From assembly GCA_020631735.1 (NCBI GenBank), contig CM036159.1, positions 100,265,670 through 100,329,669 of the forward strand: a stretch of DNA of 64,000 bases, read 5' to 3'. The position numbers were made by a program, and so were the translations under genes. The notes below the pieces were generated by a model. The model saw nothing but the letters and a program-made list of their open reading frames with translations. It did not search any database and was not told the DNA's origin. The first letter of the stretch is position 1. The number at the start of each line of letters is the position of its first letter. Source of the DNA: Saccharum officinarum (taxonomy: Eukaryota > Streptophyta > Magnoliopsida > Poales > Poaceae). Below are positions 11,849 through 22,418 of this stretch, in pieces.

Positions 11849-13540
11849 TGTTGGCATTTCTTAGTGCAATCACCAAGTGAGGAGGTTTTAAGTCCATCAC
11901 TAGCAATGGTGCCAGAAATACCTGGTAGGCATTCCTAAACATCACTACCCAGGAATGTATTACCTTAGCATAGGCACCAGACATGCTTGTGGGGTTTACA
12001 GTCACTAGGTAATGGCACTTAGAAATGCCTTGTTGCTATTCCTTAACACCGTTACTAAGATTGAGTTAACCTTAGCAACGCCACCAATGAACACCAACAA
12101 CGATAGTCCTAATAAGATTACAGACCAAATCCATAAGTGTATGGAACTATTTTGCAGCATTTCACCCGGAAGTATTTAGGGTATCGTTATTTATATTTTC
12201 CCAAAGGAGGGCATGGTATAATGTATCTAGCATGGGCATGAATAAGATTACATACTTGCATGATGGACCTTAGTTCATGATAGGGGTAAAAACGGTATTT
12301 CAAGAATAGTAGACACACATCTGGGCTAACTTCAGGGATAAAAGAAAAACAATGAATAAAAGAATGTTTCTACGTGGAGCCGGCATGTTCTAATATAGCC
12401 TTGCAAAGAACAGCTAATGATCATACAAGTTATATGACTAGAGTTAGAGCTAAGTGAGAGATGGATGGGGAGATCCCTGAGCTTGGTCTGCTAGGCCATA
12501 TAGACTTTACGAACTCCTACACAAATACCCGAACATGGGGGATTACAAGGGATGGACATGGCTGTCACCACCTGCTGCCTACCCCTCAACTGTGGAGCAC
12601 CGCCATATTCAAAGGTTCCCATGCACCCGAGCACCACGCCCGTGTATAAGGAAACTACCCATATCCCCCTAGGACACCAACCCTATGGATTGACAAGCAA
12701 CAATATGGGCAAACTCGATGGAATGAAGAACTGCCACCTCAGCCCTAGTTCTACTTCTACTCATATAAGTCATATGAATGTTGAAGCATAATGTTGAACA
12801 TGTTAAGATCATGACATTCAAACTATATACTAGTTCATATATCATGATTATAACATGAAGACAACTATATTCTAGTTCATATGCATTGCTATATGAATAA
12901 GATGAAAGCTTGAATGTGGAAGAACTCTTCATAGTATTCATACCAAGTAGCTCTTTCTTCCAAGGAGACAAGCTCTCCAAGTAGCCTTGCTAGCTCCAAA
13001 GTCTACTACTAAAACTATGAAAAAGATTACAAGAGGTGGTAGTGAGGTTTAGCTCCAAGATGATGTTGTGTGTTGAAGAATGAGCTCCACCCTTGCTTAT
13101 ATAGTGGATGGATGGTTTGGCGCTGTTATTTTAGGTAACCACCGGGAACCGTCATAGCATGGCGGCATGCAACCGCCAGAGCAAGTTGGGCCCGAGAGGC
13201 AGTGCTGGTGCGGCCGCACTTGAGCTGGCCCAGATGGCCACCGCCTTGCTCTGGTGGGTTGCTGGCTTGGCCTGAGTCATGTCCTCGGTGGTATTCTGCC
13301 TAGGTTTTTGCACGAATGTGGGCTTCTCTTCTTATTCTTCTTTTGCACATTTTTGGATTTTGCTTTCTGCTTTATGCTTTGTTTCTTTATTTTGTGCATT
13401 TTCACTTGTTTCTAGGTATTTGCCTTGAGAAACAAGTGGAACTAGGTCAAAGTATATGCATATGTGTTTAAAATATTGTCCATTTCTCCTATTTTGGACT
13501 TAGATTGGCGGTTCTAAATGTGCAATAATGACTGCCAACA
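11849..13540 (-). mobile_element. Element 1, right LTR (5' LTR on minus)
   Basis: This 1692-bp repeat is paired with 5611-7331. It starts TGTTGGCATT and ends ACTGCCAACA and is followed by the target duplication GGGTG at 13541-13545. The promoter driving minus-strand transcription of the element should be here. Confidence 0.9.
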
Positions 13541-13545
13541 GGGTG
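13541..13545. repeat. Target site duplication GGGTG, right copy
   Basis: Identical to 5606-5610 across element 1. It marks where the interior of element 2 resumes. Confidence 0.9.
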
Positions 13546-14562
13546 CATAAATATTGAATGGTGGTTGCATGCTTCTAGTGTAGAAGTAGCATATATATAT
13601 TTGGAGTATACGTGATCTTGATCAAAAGGTATGACAAGCTTCTCTACTTCGACCAACAAGGCTTGACAAAGCTCAAAACAAACAAGCAACTTTTTGTGTA
13701 GGGTTATCATATTAGAAAGCATATATTTGGCTCTATAGGAAAATTTTTCACCATTGAGGAACTTCTAGCAGGGGTTTTTATCTTTTTGTAAGAACAAAAC
13801 TCCAAGTTGTCTCAACTATTCCTCAGACAAGTTAAAAGATTTACTCTAATCTTTGCCACACATATCTCACAAAAAAAGCCTATACTTGGTTCTAGCGTTT
13901 GCAACCCACAAAAGCAGTCAACATAAGATGAACTCTAATTTTGCATGCTCAAAACTTGAGAAGTAAAGGGTGGTATAACAATCTTTTGCAAAGTATCACA
14001 GAGCAATTATTCATCATTTCCAAAAGGTATTTGAACATCAATTTTTAGAGCAAGAGTGTTTAAGGTAGCTTCAATGATTCTGCTCTACAATGGTTATAAT
14101 AGCATAGTTGTATTCATATTCTATTGCCATTGTTATGCTACTATTATTATTGTATATATCATGCATTTTTTAATACAAAGAATGATTGCAGATAAAAGAG
14201 AAGGTGTAAATAACTTCATACCTGAGCGGGAGAGGTTCTCCCCCAAGCTTTCCTCTTACGAAGGTTGGAATCTTCTTCTCGAGTGGCTCTTCTTGAATCT
14301 TTCTTTATTTATTACTACTACTACGATAATGTATTACTAAACCTATTTATTATGATATTTATTTTATTGGATTTTTTAATGTTATTATGAATTTATTCTA
14401 AATGATAGTACTTCATAAGTACTTTTATTAAAAATGTAAACATGCAATACAACTAATAACCTAACATGTAATGCAAAGTTGAAAAGGGAAGTATGCAAAT
14501 GCAACCTATACTAAATGCAATGAAAATGCAGTAAAAGCGTACCTTCTAGTACCGGCTCACGG
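13546..14562. other. Non-coding interior of element 2
   Basis: AT-rich sequence without supported frames, continuing the interior broken at 5610. It corresponds in position to the non-coding 3' interior of element 1. Confidence 0.5.
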
Positions 14563-15370
14563 CTATTCTTCCTTGCGTGGGGGTTCTTCTTCCTTGTACG
14601 GGAATTCTTCCTCCTTACTCTCTTCAGAGATGTTCACAGGATCAGGCGATGATGATGTAGTTGATGCTTCCTTCTTCTTGCGCCATGTCCATCTTAGCTT
14701 TGACTTATTCCTGACTGGCTCTTCCTTCTCCCCAATTGGCATTGGCTTTCTGGTTCTTCTCTTCTTTGGTTGCTTCTTCCGTTCATGTTTCTCATAAAAG
14801 ATAGGTTTTCCAGAGGCAAAAGCAAATGTTTCTTTCCTTCCATCTAAGTGGAATTGAATTCGTCTAGATGCCACATATATACAAACATTAGCGGTATAGA
14901 GGAAAGGATGGCCAAGGATGAGGGGTGTATCCCTATCATTTAGCATGTCTAATAACACAAAATTAGCTAGGACATTAGCACCTCTAATTCTAACCAAAAG
15001 GTTAGTGGCTATTCCTTCCACATGGCGTACTAACTGATCAGCTAGTTGCAAATAGACAGAAGTTGGAGCTAATTCAGTGTAAAATAAATTTTCATAAGTT
15101 TCCTCTCGTTATGTTCACACTAGATCCAAGATCACAAAATTGCATTTTCAAAAGTATAAGAACCAATAGAGCAAGTAATAACAGAACTTCTAGGATCACT
15201 TTTCTTAATAGGAACTCCCCAACCATCTAAACCAAAATCATACCTTGATGTGATGAGGTTGGCGGTCTCCATGAATTCTTCAGGCTTGCCAGGAATTCTT
15301 CCTTTCTCAAAAGATGGGATAGCAGTTGCTAATTGTGCTAATTGGGTTTCTAGCATCTTATTAAAGCTAA
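14563..15370 (-). pseudogene. Athila-like protease and charged tail (element 2)
   Basis: The minus strand shows RSSVITCSIGSYTFENAIL, the family lead-in to the protease, then a frameshift, after which CDLGSSVN (active-site region) and LVRIRGANVLANFVLLDM appear in other frames. The open part 15051-14563 ends in a lysine/glutamate-rich tail and a stop at 14563-14565, with no reverse transcriptase after it. The plan equals that of element 1. At least one frameshift lies in the active-site region, so it is non-functional. Confidence 0.75.
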
Positions 15371-15375
15371 GTTGA

Positions 15376-16469
15376 TTATAGCGAAAGAAAAATCATCCAA
15401 TTTAGCATTTTGTTTTCCAACATCTTGTCATTAGCATGGAGTTTCTTATTTATACTATCAGCCATTCTACCTTGACTATAGATAAGATCCTTAAGGAAAG
15501 GATAACCATCACCTTGATTACTCGGATGTTGTGAATAATTATTGTAATTATTACCTCCTTGGTAGTTGGAGCACTGATTCCATCCTTGATTTTGAGGACA
15601 AAAATTGTTGTCATTATTGACAAAGTTGAGGTCTTCATGGGTCTCAAGGCAGAAATTGCCTGAATGTTCGGTCTCTCCACAAACTTCACAAATCATGTGG
15701 GTGTCCATGGCTTGTACAATTTCTTGGGCACTCATTTTCTCACAATTTTCTAGTCTTTTTGCGAGCAGATCCACCTTAGCTGCAAGCATGTCAGCTTCTT
15801 TAAGAGAATGCATACCTCTTTTTGCGAGGCTATAGTCATTCATCACTCCATCCTTGGTTGGAAACCATCTTGTCGATCAATGCCTTGGCATCTATGACAT
15901 TAAGCGAAAAGAATGCTCCTCCATCGGCAGCATCTAAATGGCTCCTATCCAATGGAACTAAGCCATGGTAGAAGTTCTGGATCAAAGCCAGTCTTCCATA
16001 CCATGGCATGGGCATGCGGCGACATACTCTTGCATTCATTCCTAAACTTCGAGAATCGATTCATCAGCTTGCTGTTGAAAGCTAGAGATTTTGCTGTGAA
16101 GAGCATTAGTGTTACCCATCAGGAAGAACTTAACTAGGAAAGCATTGGAACACTTGTCCCATGTATCTACAGCATTGCGGTTTGAGTTGAACCATTCTTT
16201 TTCTTTTCCCAACAAAGAGAAGGGGAAAATACAAAGACGTATGACCTCTTGGGTCACTCCCTTAATGGTAAAAGTACTACAGATCTCTAAGAAGTGTTGG
16301 AGATGTGCATTAGCATCTTTATGGGCTTTACCATAGAAAGGACTAGCTTGCACCATCATGATTAATGCAGGCTTAAGCTCAAAGTGAGTGTCACATTGAT
16401 GACGTCAGGACCAGTGGCTACATTAGCAGTCGAAGGGACAAAAAACTCACAGATGGTCCTATTGGCCAT
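15376..16469 (-). pseudogene. Athila-like gag with frameshifts (element 2)
   Basis: The ATG at 16469-16467 begins MANRTICEFF. After about 35 codons the frame shifts into FELKPALIMMVQASPF, the start of the retrotransposon gag domain (16359-16042, with VDTWDKCSNAFLVKFF). A second open part (15846-15376) holds the zinc knuckle CEVCGETEHSGNFC (CX2CX4HX4C) followed by an Asn/Gln-rich stretch. It is better preserved than the gag of element 1, but at least two frame changes break it. Confidence 0.8.
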
Positions 16470-17224
16470 GACCGTGCTAGGAAGAAAAAAAGATAACTAG
16501 AAAGAGAAAAGGAAAAGGAAAAGAAGGTTGCTATGATAGAGACCTAGCTAGTAGAACCTAATGATAGATTAGTAACACGCACTAGTTGCCTGCTCAGGGA
16601 CTATGAGTACATTTGAATAGAATTAACTAATATGTTGTTATGCATTCATACCAAATCAACAATGCGTACAAAAGCACGGAACATAGTGAAAAAGATTATG
16701 AAAACAATGGTAGAAACATGGAAGCATGGTATAGTCACTCCTACTTACGAACAATGTGCATATGAATATAACTTTTTCTAGGTCCATGAAATTCTAGGCC
16801 AATGAAAACTGCTGCATAGAAAACAACATACTAATGTGCTAAATCTTATGGTAAGCAGTATATGAACATATAGACAAGGGTACAGGCACCTAAAAATAGG
16901 TCCTTGGACATCAACAATTATTATGCATTAATATATAGTACCAAAGATAGAAACAGAATTGCAGAGATCGCATGCTTAGGGACTATGAGTACATTTGAAC
17001 AAAATTAATTGATATGAATAAAGACTTAGCATAGAAACCAGCGGAGGGGGATGTAGATGCATAGATGCCATGCATTGGGCAAGGTTTGAACGTCTAACCG
17101 GTTGCTGTGGCATATAATTGTACTATGGAGGACCATTTTGAGATGCATCATTGATGTCATCTAGTCCGCTAAAAATATGAGTTACTTCATTCACCGCTTC
17201 ACTCACCCATGGTGAAAGCTCTAG
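16470..17224. other. 5' leader remnant of element 2
   Basis: Non-coding. A segment GGGACTATGAGTACATTTGA followed by AATTAA occurs at about 16596 and again at about 16978, some 380 bp apart. No tRNA primer site and no LTR copy is seen. It is probably the untranslated region upstream of gag, broken before the primer site. Confidence 0.45.
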
Positions 17225-19033
17225 TTTGGTTTTGGATAATTGATGAAACCCTAGGTACTAACCTTTGGCTCTAAGTGATTATGAGATAGGTTAGTACATA
17301 CCAAGTGTTGGGAGCAAAGAAGAAGTCCATGGTGATGTTGGTGGACAAGTGATGATGGTGATCAAGCTCTAGACTTGGAAAAGAAGAAAGAGAAAAACAA
17401 AAATGCTGAAGGCAAAGGTATACTTGATAGGAGCTCTTTGTTTTGGCGCTTAAGACACCTAGTGGGTGTGAGTGTATTTAGGATAGATAGCCGTAATATT
17501 AAGAGGGGTGTAACTCATCGTGAAATGTGGTTATCAAAGTGCCACTAGATGTTCCAACTCATTGCTTATGCATTTAGATTCTAGTGTGTGCTAACACCCT
17601 AGAAAATGTTTTGAGAAAATGCTAACTCATGTGCACAAAGGTGAGACACTTTGTGGTTAACACTTGGGAGCAAGGGTGGACAAGTTAGAATTGAGAAGGA
17701 GGTGAAAAGAGTGACTGGACTCTGATCCTGGAGGACCAGACCCTCCCCAAGTGAGTCTGGTCGATCAACACAGAGAAGGGCATGGCTCGGTCCCCTGACC
17801 GGACCTTGAGAAGAGGTAGGACTGGACTCAGGTGGGTTACTATTCCCACATTCGGTCCTAGTGACGTGGCTGCGCACGAGGCTCAACTGCTGAGTTAGAG
17901 AGGATCGGACACTAGAGCACGTCTGGTCACCCCTGAATGGATGCATCTGGTCGAGGATTTTCCTCTCTGGTGCCTTACTGGACTCGAATGGACTCTGTGC
18001 GTGGGTGCATCTGGTCTCTCTTCATCGAGTCCGGTCATTTGGCTCGAGGCATGGGAGCGCGTGGGATCGAACTCATGGCTAGTGAGTCTAGTCGCCTTTG
18101 TGCGAGTCCAGTGTGAACTTAATGCATGCGTGGGCGACAACTATCCATTGGAGATCGACATGTAACATTCAAATGAGGGACACATGGTTAGCATCCTTGG
18201 ACCAGACCCTATCGATCGGACTCTGGCAAAGTCCGGTCACAGAGTCCAGTCAGCTTGTAGATAGCCTAGTGAAGAGGTATAACAACTCTATTTGTTTGGG
18301 ACCTCTATAAATATGTGTTGGTTGGCTTGGGCTCTCTCTCTTGGTCATTTCTATGGATAATACACCCTAGTGAGCCTAGCCATTCCTCTCTAACTCATCT
18401 TGCTTGATTGATTCATCATTTGGTGAGTTTGGAGAGCATCCAAGTGCCTTGCTTTGAGTGATTGCATCTAGAGGCACTTGGTAATTGTGTTTCACTATGA
18501 ATTTCACTTGTTACTCTTGGTGGTTGCCACCACCTAGACGGCTTGGTGCAATGAGGATCATTAAGCAGAGGGTGGTTTTTTTTGTCTCCGACTCTGATCG
18601 GTGGATTGTGAGGGGTTCTTGTGCCTTCCCCATGGGAGATCATGAAAGGCAACTCTAGTGGATTGCTCGTGGCTTGTGGATCCTCATCTTATGTTGGTTG
18701 TGCGGCACCCAGTTGCGAGTTAGGCTTGTGATGCCTATTAGCACGTGAACCTCCAAGTGAGTAAATCACCACAACAGGGACTAGCTTGTCAGCAAGCAAG
18801 TGAACCTCGGTAAAAAATCATTGTGTCATCTTGTCTCCGAGGAATTCATTGGTATTCATTGTGATAGATCTCTTGCCTAGCTCGGTATACCTTTCCTAGC
18901 ACTTTTATTTACTTTCCTATATACTTGTGTAGTGCTAGTTGTAGCTAGTTGAGTAGAGTAGCATAAATAGTTGTAATTACTCTTGCTAGGTTGCTCACTA
19001 GTGATAGAAGTAGTGACATAGCCATTGCTTGAT
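17225..19033 (+). mobile_element. Sirevirus-like copia LTR (candidate)
   Basis: The left part TAGTTTGGTTTTGGATAATT, then AAACCCTAGGTACTAACC, resembles the start of grass Sirevirus/Maximus LTRs. The middle (17700-18270) has many variants of GGTCCGGTC / GGACTCTG / GAGTCCGGTC, the internal motif repeats typical of such LTRs. The right part (18880-19030) has the TAGTTG/TAGAGTAG-rich LTR end. A gag of matching type follows on the same strand. The borders are approximate, and the right end is obscured by a MITE. Confidence 0.55.
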
Positions 19034-19324
19034 AAAACTTTAGTCACCCCTATTTAGTTCTAGTGACTAAAAGTGACTAAAGACCATTAAAGCAGTTCAA
19101 CAAAGACCAAACTACCCCTAATGAATGCCCAAATTAGGGTGGGGACCAGCAATAATGAGGGGCAGCCCTTGTCCACTGGGCACTTTAGCCCACTTTTAGC
19201 TACTCTTGGATGACTAATGTGACTAAACTACTTTAGTCCCTTTTTAGTCAGTTTGTTTGGTAGTTTAGTTGCTAAAGTGACTAAAGTTTAGTAGCTAAAC
19301 TTTAGCAGGGGAACCAAACAGCCC
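19034..19324. mobile_element. MITE-like insertion with CTAAAGTTTAG motifs
   Basis: AAACTTTAGTCAC at the left is inverted as GTGACTAAAGTTT near the right end. The right margin reads GGGGAACCAAACAGCCCC, a terminal type (GGGGCTGTTTGGTTCC in reverse) common in grass MITEs. The left end lacks the matching terminal sequence, so the copy may be truncated. It separates the Sirevirus-like LTR from its gag. Confidence 0.5.
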
Positions 19325-19361
19325 CAACTTTGAGGTTGCCAATCCAGAGCAACCCACCATG

Positions 19362-20426
19362 ACCGAAGAAATATTGTTGCAAAACAATGACATTGCTCTT
19401 AGTGCTATTTATGAGAGGTGTTTGAGCAAATCAACAACATAGAGAGTGCTCATGATGCTTGAAAGAAGTTAGAAGAATCATATGAGGGCACTCAAGCGGT
19501 GAAGGGTGCAAAGATATACATCCTTAAGGAGAAGTTTGCTAGCTTCAAGATGAAGGAAGATGATAATATGCCAGAGATGTTCCATCAACTTCAAGTGCTT
19601 GTCAATGATCTCAAAGCACTTGGTGATGAGGTGAAGGACAAGGATTTCTCTTTTAAGTTCTTAAGATGTCTACCTTCAAGATTTAACATGTTGGTCACCT
19701 TGCTAGTGACAAGTAGTTTGGACACAATGACACCAAACCAAGTCTTGGGAGATGTGATGACCGATGCCACCCATAGAGATGAGAATGAGAAAGAAGAGAG
19801 AAGAAAGATGAGAAGAAGAAGAAGAAGAGTGCGGCATTCAAGGCCACATCATCATCCAAGAGCAAGGGCAAGGCAAAGCAAGAAGAATTAAGTGAAGATG
19901 ATGGTTGCTCAAGCATCAGTGAAGAAGATGATGAAGCTATGCTCTCTTTGTGAAGAGATTTGGCAAGTTCATGATGAAGAAAGGCTATCATGCTAGAAGA
20001 AATAAGTCTTCATCCAAGAATGAAGATGAATCAAGAATATGTCTCAAGTGCAATAGCAAGGATCATCACATTGTCGATTGCCCTTACAATAGTGACAATG
20101 ATGATGACAACAAGAAGAGAAAGAAGAAGGAAAAGAAAAAGAAGGAGAGCAAGATGACCTTCAAGAAGAAGAACAAGAGAGGCTCATATGTGGTCACTTG
20201 GGATAGTGATGCTTTCTCAAGTGATAATGATGATAGTGATGATGAAAAGAATTCAAGCAAGAAGAAGGCTCTTGCAAGCATTGCTATCAATGAGAAGCCT
20301 TCGCTCTTCGACACTCCATCGACACAGTTCATGGCTAAGGCCACTAAGGTACAATCTGATGATGGATATGTGAGAGCGATAGTGAGAGCGATGATGAGGA
20401 TGAACCATCCAAGGATGAGCTCTTAA
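19362..20426 (+). pseudogene. Copia (Sirevirus-type) gag, frameshifted
   Basis: The frame begins MTEEILLQNNDIALSA at 19362. In other frames it continues through AHDAWKKLEESYEGTQ and KIYILKEKFASFKM, which is the UBN2/gag domain of copia elements, to 19891. Another frame (19950-20426) holds the zinc knuckle CLKCNSKDHHIVDC (CX2CX4HX4C) flanked by Lys/Asp-rich low-complexity sequence. The stop at 19470-19472 and several frame changes show decay. Pol should follow but the sequence runs into the gap at 20484. Confidence 0.75.
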
Positions 20427-20483
20427 CATGTTAGAAGATGCTAGGACTCATTTTGACATTAAGAGAAGGAATGCAAAAACTTG

Positions 20484-20583
20484 NNNNNNNNNNNNNNNNN
20501 NNNNNNNNNNNNNNNNNNNNNNNNNNNNNNNNNNNNNNNNNNNNNNNNNNNNNNNNNNNNNNNNNNNNNNNNNNNNNNNNNNN
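20484..20583. other. Assembly gap, 100 N
   Basis: Exactly 100 N, usually a placeholder for a gap of unknown size. The Sirevirus-like gag ends on its left and a minus-strand LTR lies on its right, so their relation is not known. Confidence 0.95.
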
Positions 20584-22000
20584 TTTGGGCACGGGAGCGG
20601 GCGGCTGTGGTGATCTAGGCGGAGTTAAGCTCGCTCGGGTGGTTCACGAGGTGCGCGAGGATGAGGCGGAGCTAATGGTGCGGTTGGCGTGGCTGGAGTG
20701 GCTCGACGGCGGCAGCGGCGAGCGGCGGAGCTGCGGTGGCGCGCGTGGTGGTGAAAACAGGGAAAATGAAAATCGCCACTGTGAGCTCGACGTATATATA
20801 GGGAACGGTGGCGGTGACTGTGCTGGAAGACGCGCGACGTCGCGTGGCGATCGAGGACTCGCCTGGAAGCCGGCCGAAGCCGCCCGGCGTCTCGCCGGCG
20901 CCCATACCGCGCGGTGGTCGGCGGTGATTGGGCCGGTCACTGTAGCTCCCCCCCCCAAACTTTGAATTTTCAAACTGTTTTCTTAAATTACTCTCAAATT
21001 CATGTAACCACTTGAAAAACTTCCAATCTATGAAATCTTCAGAATTTCAAGCTCTACAAGTTTTGTATTGAACACTTTTTCAAAATTATAACTGGATTTT
21101 GAAATTTGAATTTAAACTCAAAAGGGGACACATTTTTCAGATTTGGTAATTTAGAAATTACTTTTGATTTTACATTGAAACTTCAAAATCTCCAAACATC
21201 AAAGTTGTATATCTTGACCAGACCTACAACTTTGCTGTTCAAAATTTTTCAAATTCAGCCTTCATTTTGAAATCATAGTTTGGGGATAAAAATGAATTAA
21301 ATTTGAAATTTGTTTATTTTTCAAAATTGCTCCACATTTTTTCACTAAAACTTTGAAAAACTCAAAACACAAAAGTTGTAGCCCTTGAAAAGTTCTACAA
21401 ACTTGGTTTTGAACTTTTTCCAAATTTTGCTTAGATTTTGAATTATTTCAAAAGGGTAAAATAGGGTTTGAAATTTAAGGTTTTCGGGGAAAATTTTAAA
21501 TTGATATTTGTTGCTACTTTGATTGGTGATTACTTAGTGATCAAAACCTCACCCAAGGGCATAATTTGGACCAACACAACATGGTTGACCAAAATGCCAC
21601 TCTTGGTTGACCAATTAGCTTTTGAAATTCTTTTACATTTCTTCCCAGATTTGAATTTAAATTTGAATCAGAAAACTCGTGACAAGTTTTGGGACTCCAA
21701 TTCAAATTCAAATTTGGAGCTTCATTTTAGATGTTGTACTTGAGCTCATACCCTACACTTGACACTAGTGTGCAACACAGTCGCACACCTCAAATTACGC
21801 AGGGCATGGACTAAGTATTTGCGGTGGCATTCGAAATTAGGGTTTTCGGGTTCGGAGCACACCACTGAGAAACACATTCAACCTAGATAAGTAAACTCGT
21901 TTTAGTTGATGCATAACAAGTTTAACCTAACAGGGATGCTTTGCAATGCATTATGATGACATGGCAGATTAATTAGCACTATAACACCCGGGGTGTTACA
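20584..22000 (-). mobile_element. Gypsy-type LTR, cut by the gap
   Basis: The right border is clear: on the minus strand the LTR begins TGTAACACCCCGGGTGTTATAG at 22000, inside the copia gag. Toward the gap the sequence changes from AT rich to very GC rich (20600-20930), with TATATATA at about 20791-20798 in the position of an LTR promoter. Its first bases resemble those of the LARD-like LTRs (TGTAACACCCCAGGTGTT), suggesting related families. The interior and second LTR are not visible, so it may be a solo LTR or part of an element hidden by the gap. Confidence 0.65.
20789..20800 (-). promoter_or_regulatory. Possible LTR TATA box
   Basis: Minus strand CCCTATATATACG about 1.2 kb after the LTR start and just before the GC-rich leader. 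Placement fits an LTR promoter, but no transcript evidence is available. Confidence 0.35.
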
Positions 22001-22416
22001 GAACTGCACCAACTTCTGCAACAGAGTGTTGAGACGGAGAACAAAGTCATCAACGTCCTCACCTGGCTTGAAGGCCAGGTTCTCCACTCCTTGCGAAGTG
22101 CCTGCAGTGTGGACTTGCGGGCGACGGTCGCTACCGATGCGTGCTGCAGCGATGGCGTCCCAGGCCTCCTTGGCAGTCCGCTTGCTGGTAAGCGAAAACT
22201 GCATCTCAGGCGGAACTGCAGCAATGAGAGCATCCAGCGCCCGTCAATCTTGGACGTAGTCGACGTCGTCGTACCGGACTTCATCCCACATATGCCGCAC
22301 CTGGAGTCTCACCCTCATCACCGCAGCCCACTCAATGTAGTTGGTCTTGGTGAGGGTAGGCCACCCGCCGCCGGGGCCAACGTCCTTGACGACAGCCTGG
22401 TACTCGTGGTGACCAC
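22001..22416 (-). pseudogene. Copia gag, middle part (downstream of the LARD insertion)
   Basis: The minus strand encodes EYQAVVKDVGPGGGWPTL, then TNYIEWAAVMRVRLQVRHMW, PEMQFSLTSKRTAKEAW and ending LNTLLQKLVQF, the DUF4219/UBN2 gag region of copia elements. One in-frame TGA lies between YVQD and RALDAL (near 22246). It is the continuation of the gag start at 37477-36967. The two pieces are separated by the LARD-like element, and this one is cut again at 22000 by another LTR. Confidence 0.75.
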
Positions 22417-22418
22417 TG

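Larger units (their letters stand above)
5611..13540 (-). mobile_element. Complete Athila-type gypsy derivative (element 1), 7.9 kb, gag-protease only
   Basis: Two LTRs of about 1.7 kb, a tRNA-Asp type primer site (11823-11840), a polypurine tract next to 7332 and a perfect 5-bp target duplication define a full-length element. The interior is about 4.5 kb. It holds degenerate gag and a protease frame followed by a lysine-rich tail, then about 1.9 kb without coding capacity up to the 3' LTR. Reverse transcriptase, RNase H and integrase are absent. The tRNA-Asp primer and the gag/protease type place it with Athila-related gypsy elements. It would need enzymes from a partner element to move. The LTR pair has visible divergence, so the insertion is not very recent. 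Confidence 0.85.
3371..17220 (-). mobile_element. Outer gypsy (Athila-like) element 2, gag-protease only, 5' truncated
   Basis: This composite consists of the LTR at 3371-4886, interior 4887-5610, the nested element 1 (5611-13540) and continued interior 13546 to about 17200 with gag and protease on the minus strand. Interior on both sides of the insertion resembles the corresponding interior of element 1. No 5' LTR or tRNA primer site is found to the right of gag before the Sirevirus-like LTR begins near 17225, so the 5' end seems lost. No reverse transcriptase, RNase H or integrase frame is present. The right limit is approximate. Confidence 0.55.

Noticed and set aside
5611..13540. Interpretation of the 5.6-7.3 kb and 11.8-13.5 kb repeats as a segmental duplication
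   Set aside because: Exact TG...CA ends, primer site, polypurine tract and the GGGTG duplication show that they are LTRs of one element.
20644..20973. GC-rich frames at the gap edge
   Set aside because: Part of the LTR leader. The frames on the two strands mirror each other and one is padded by N.
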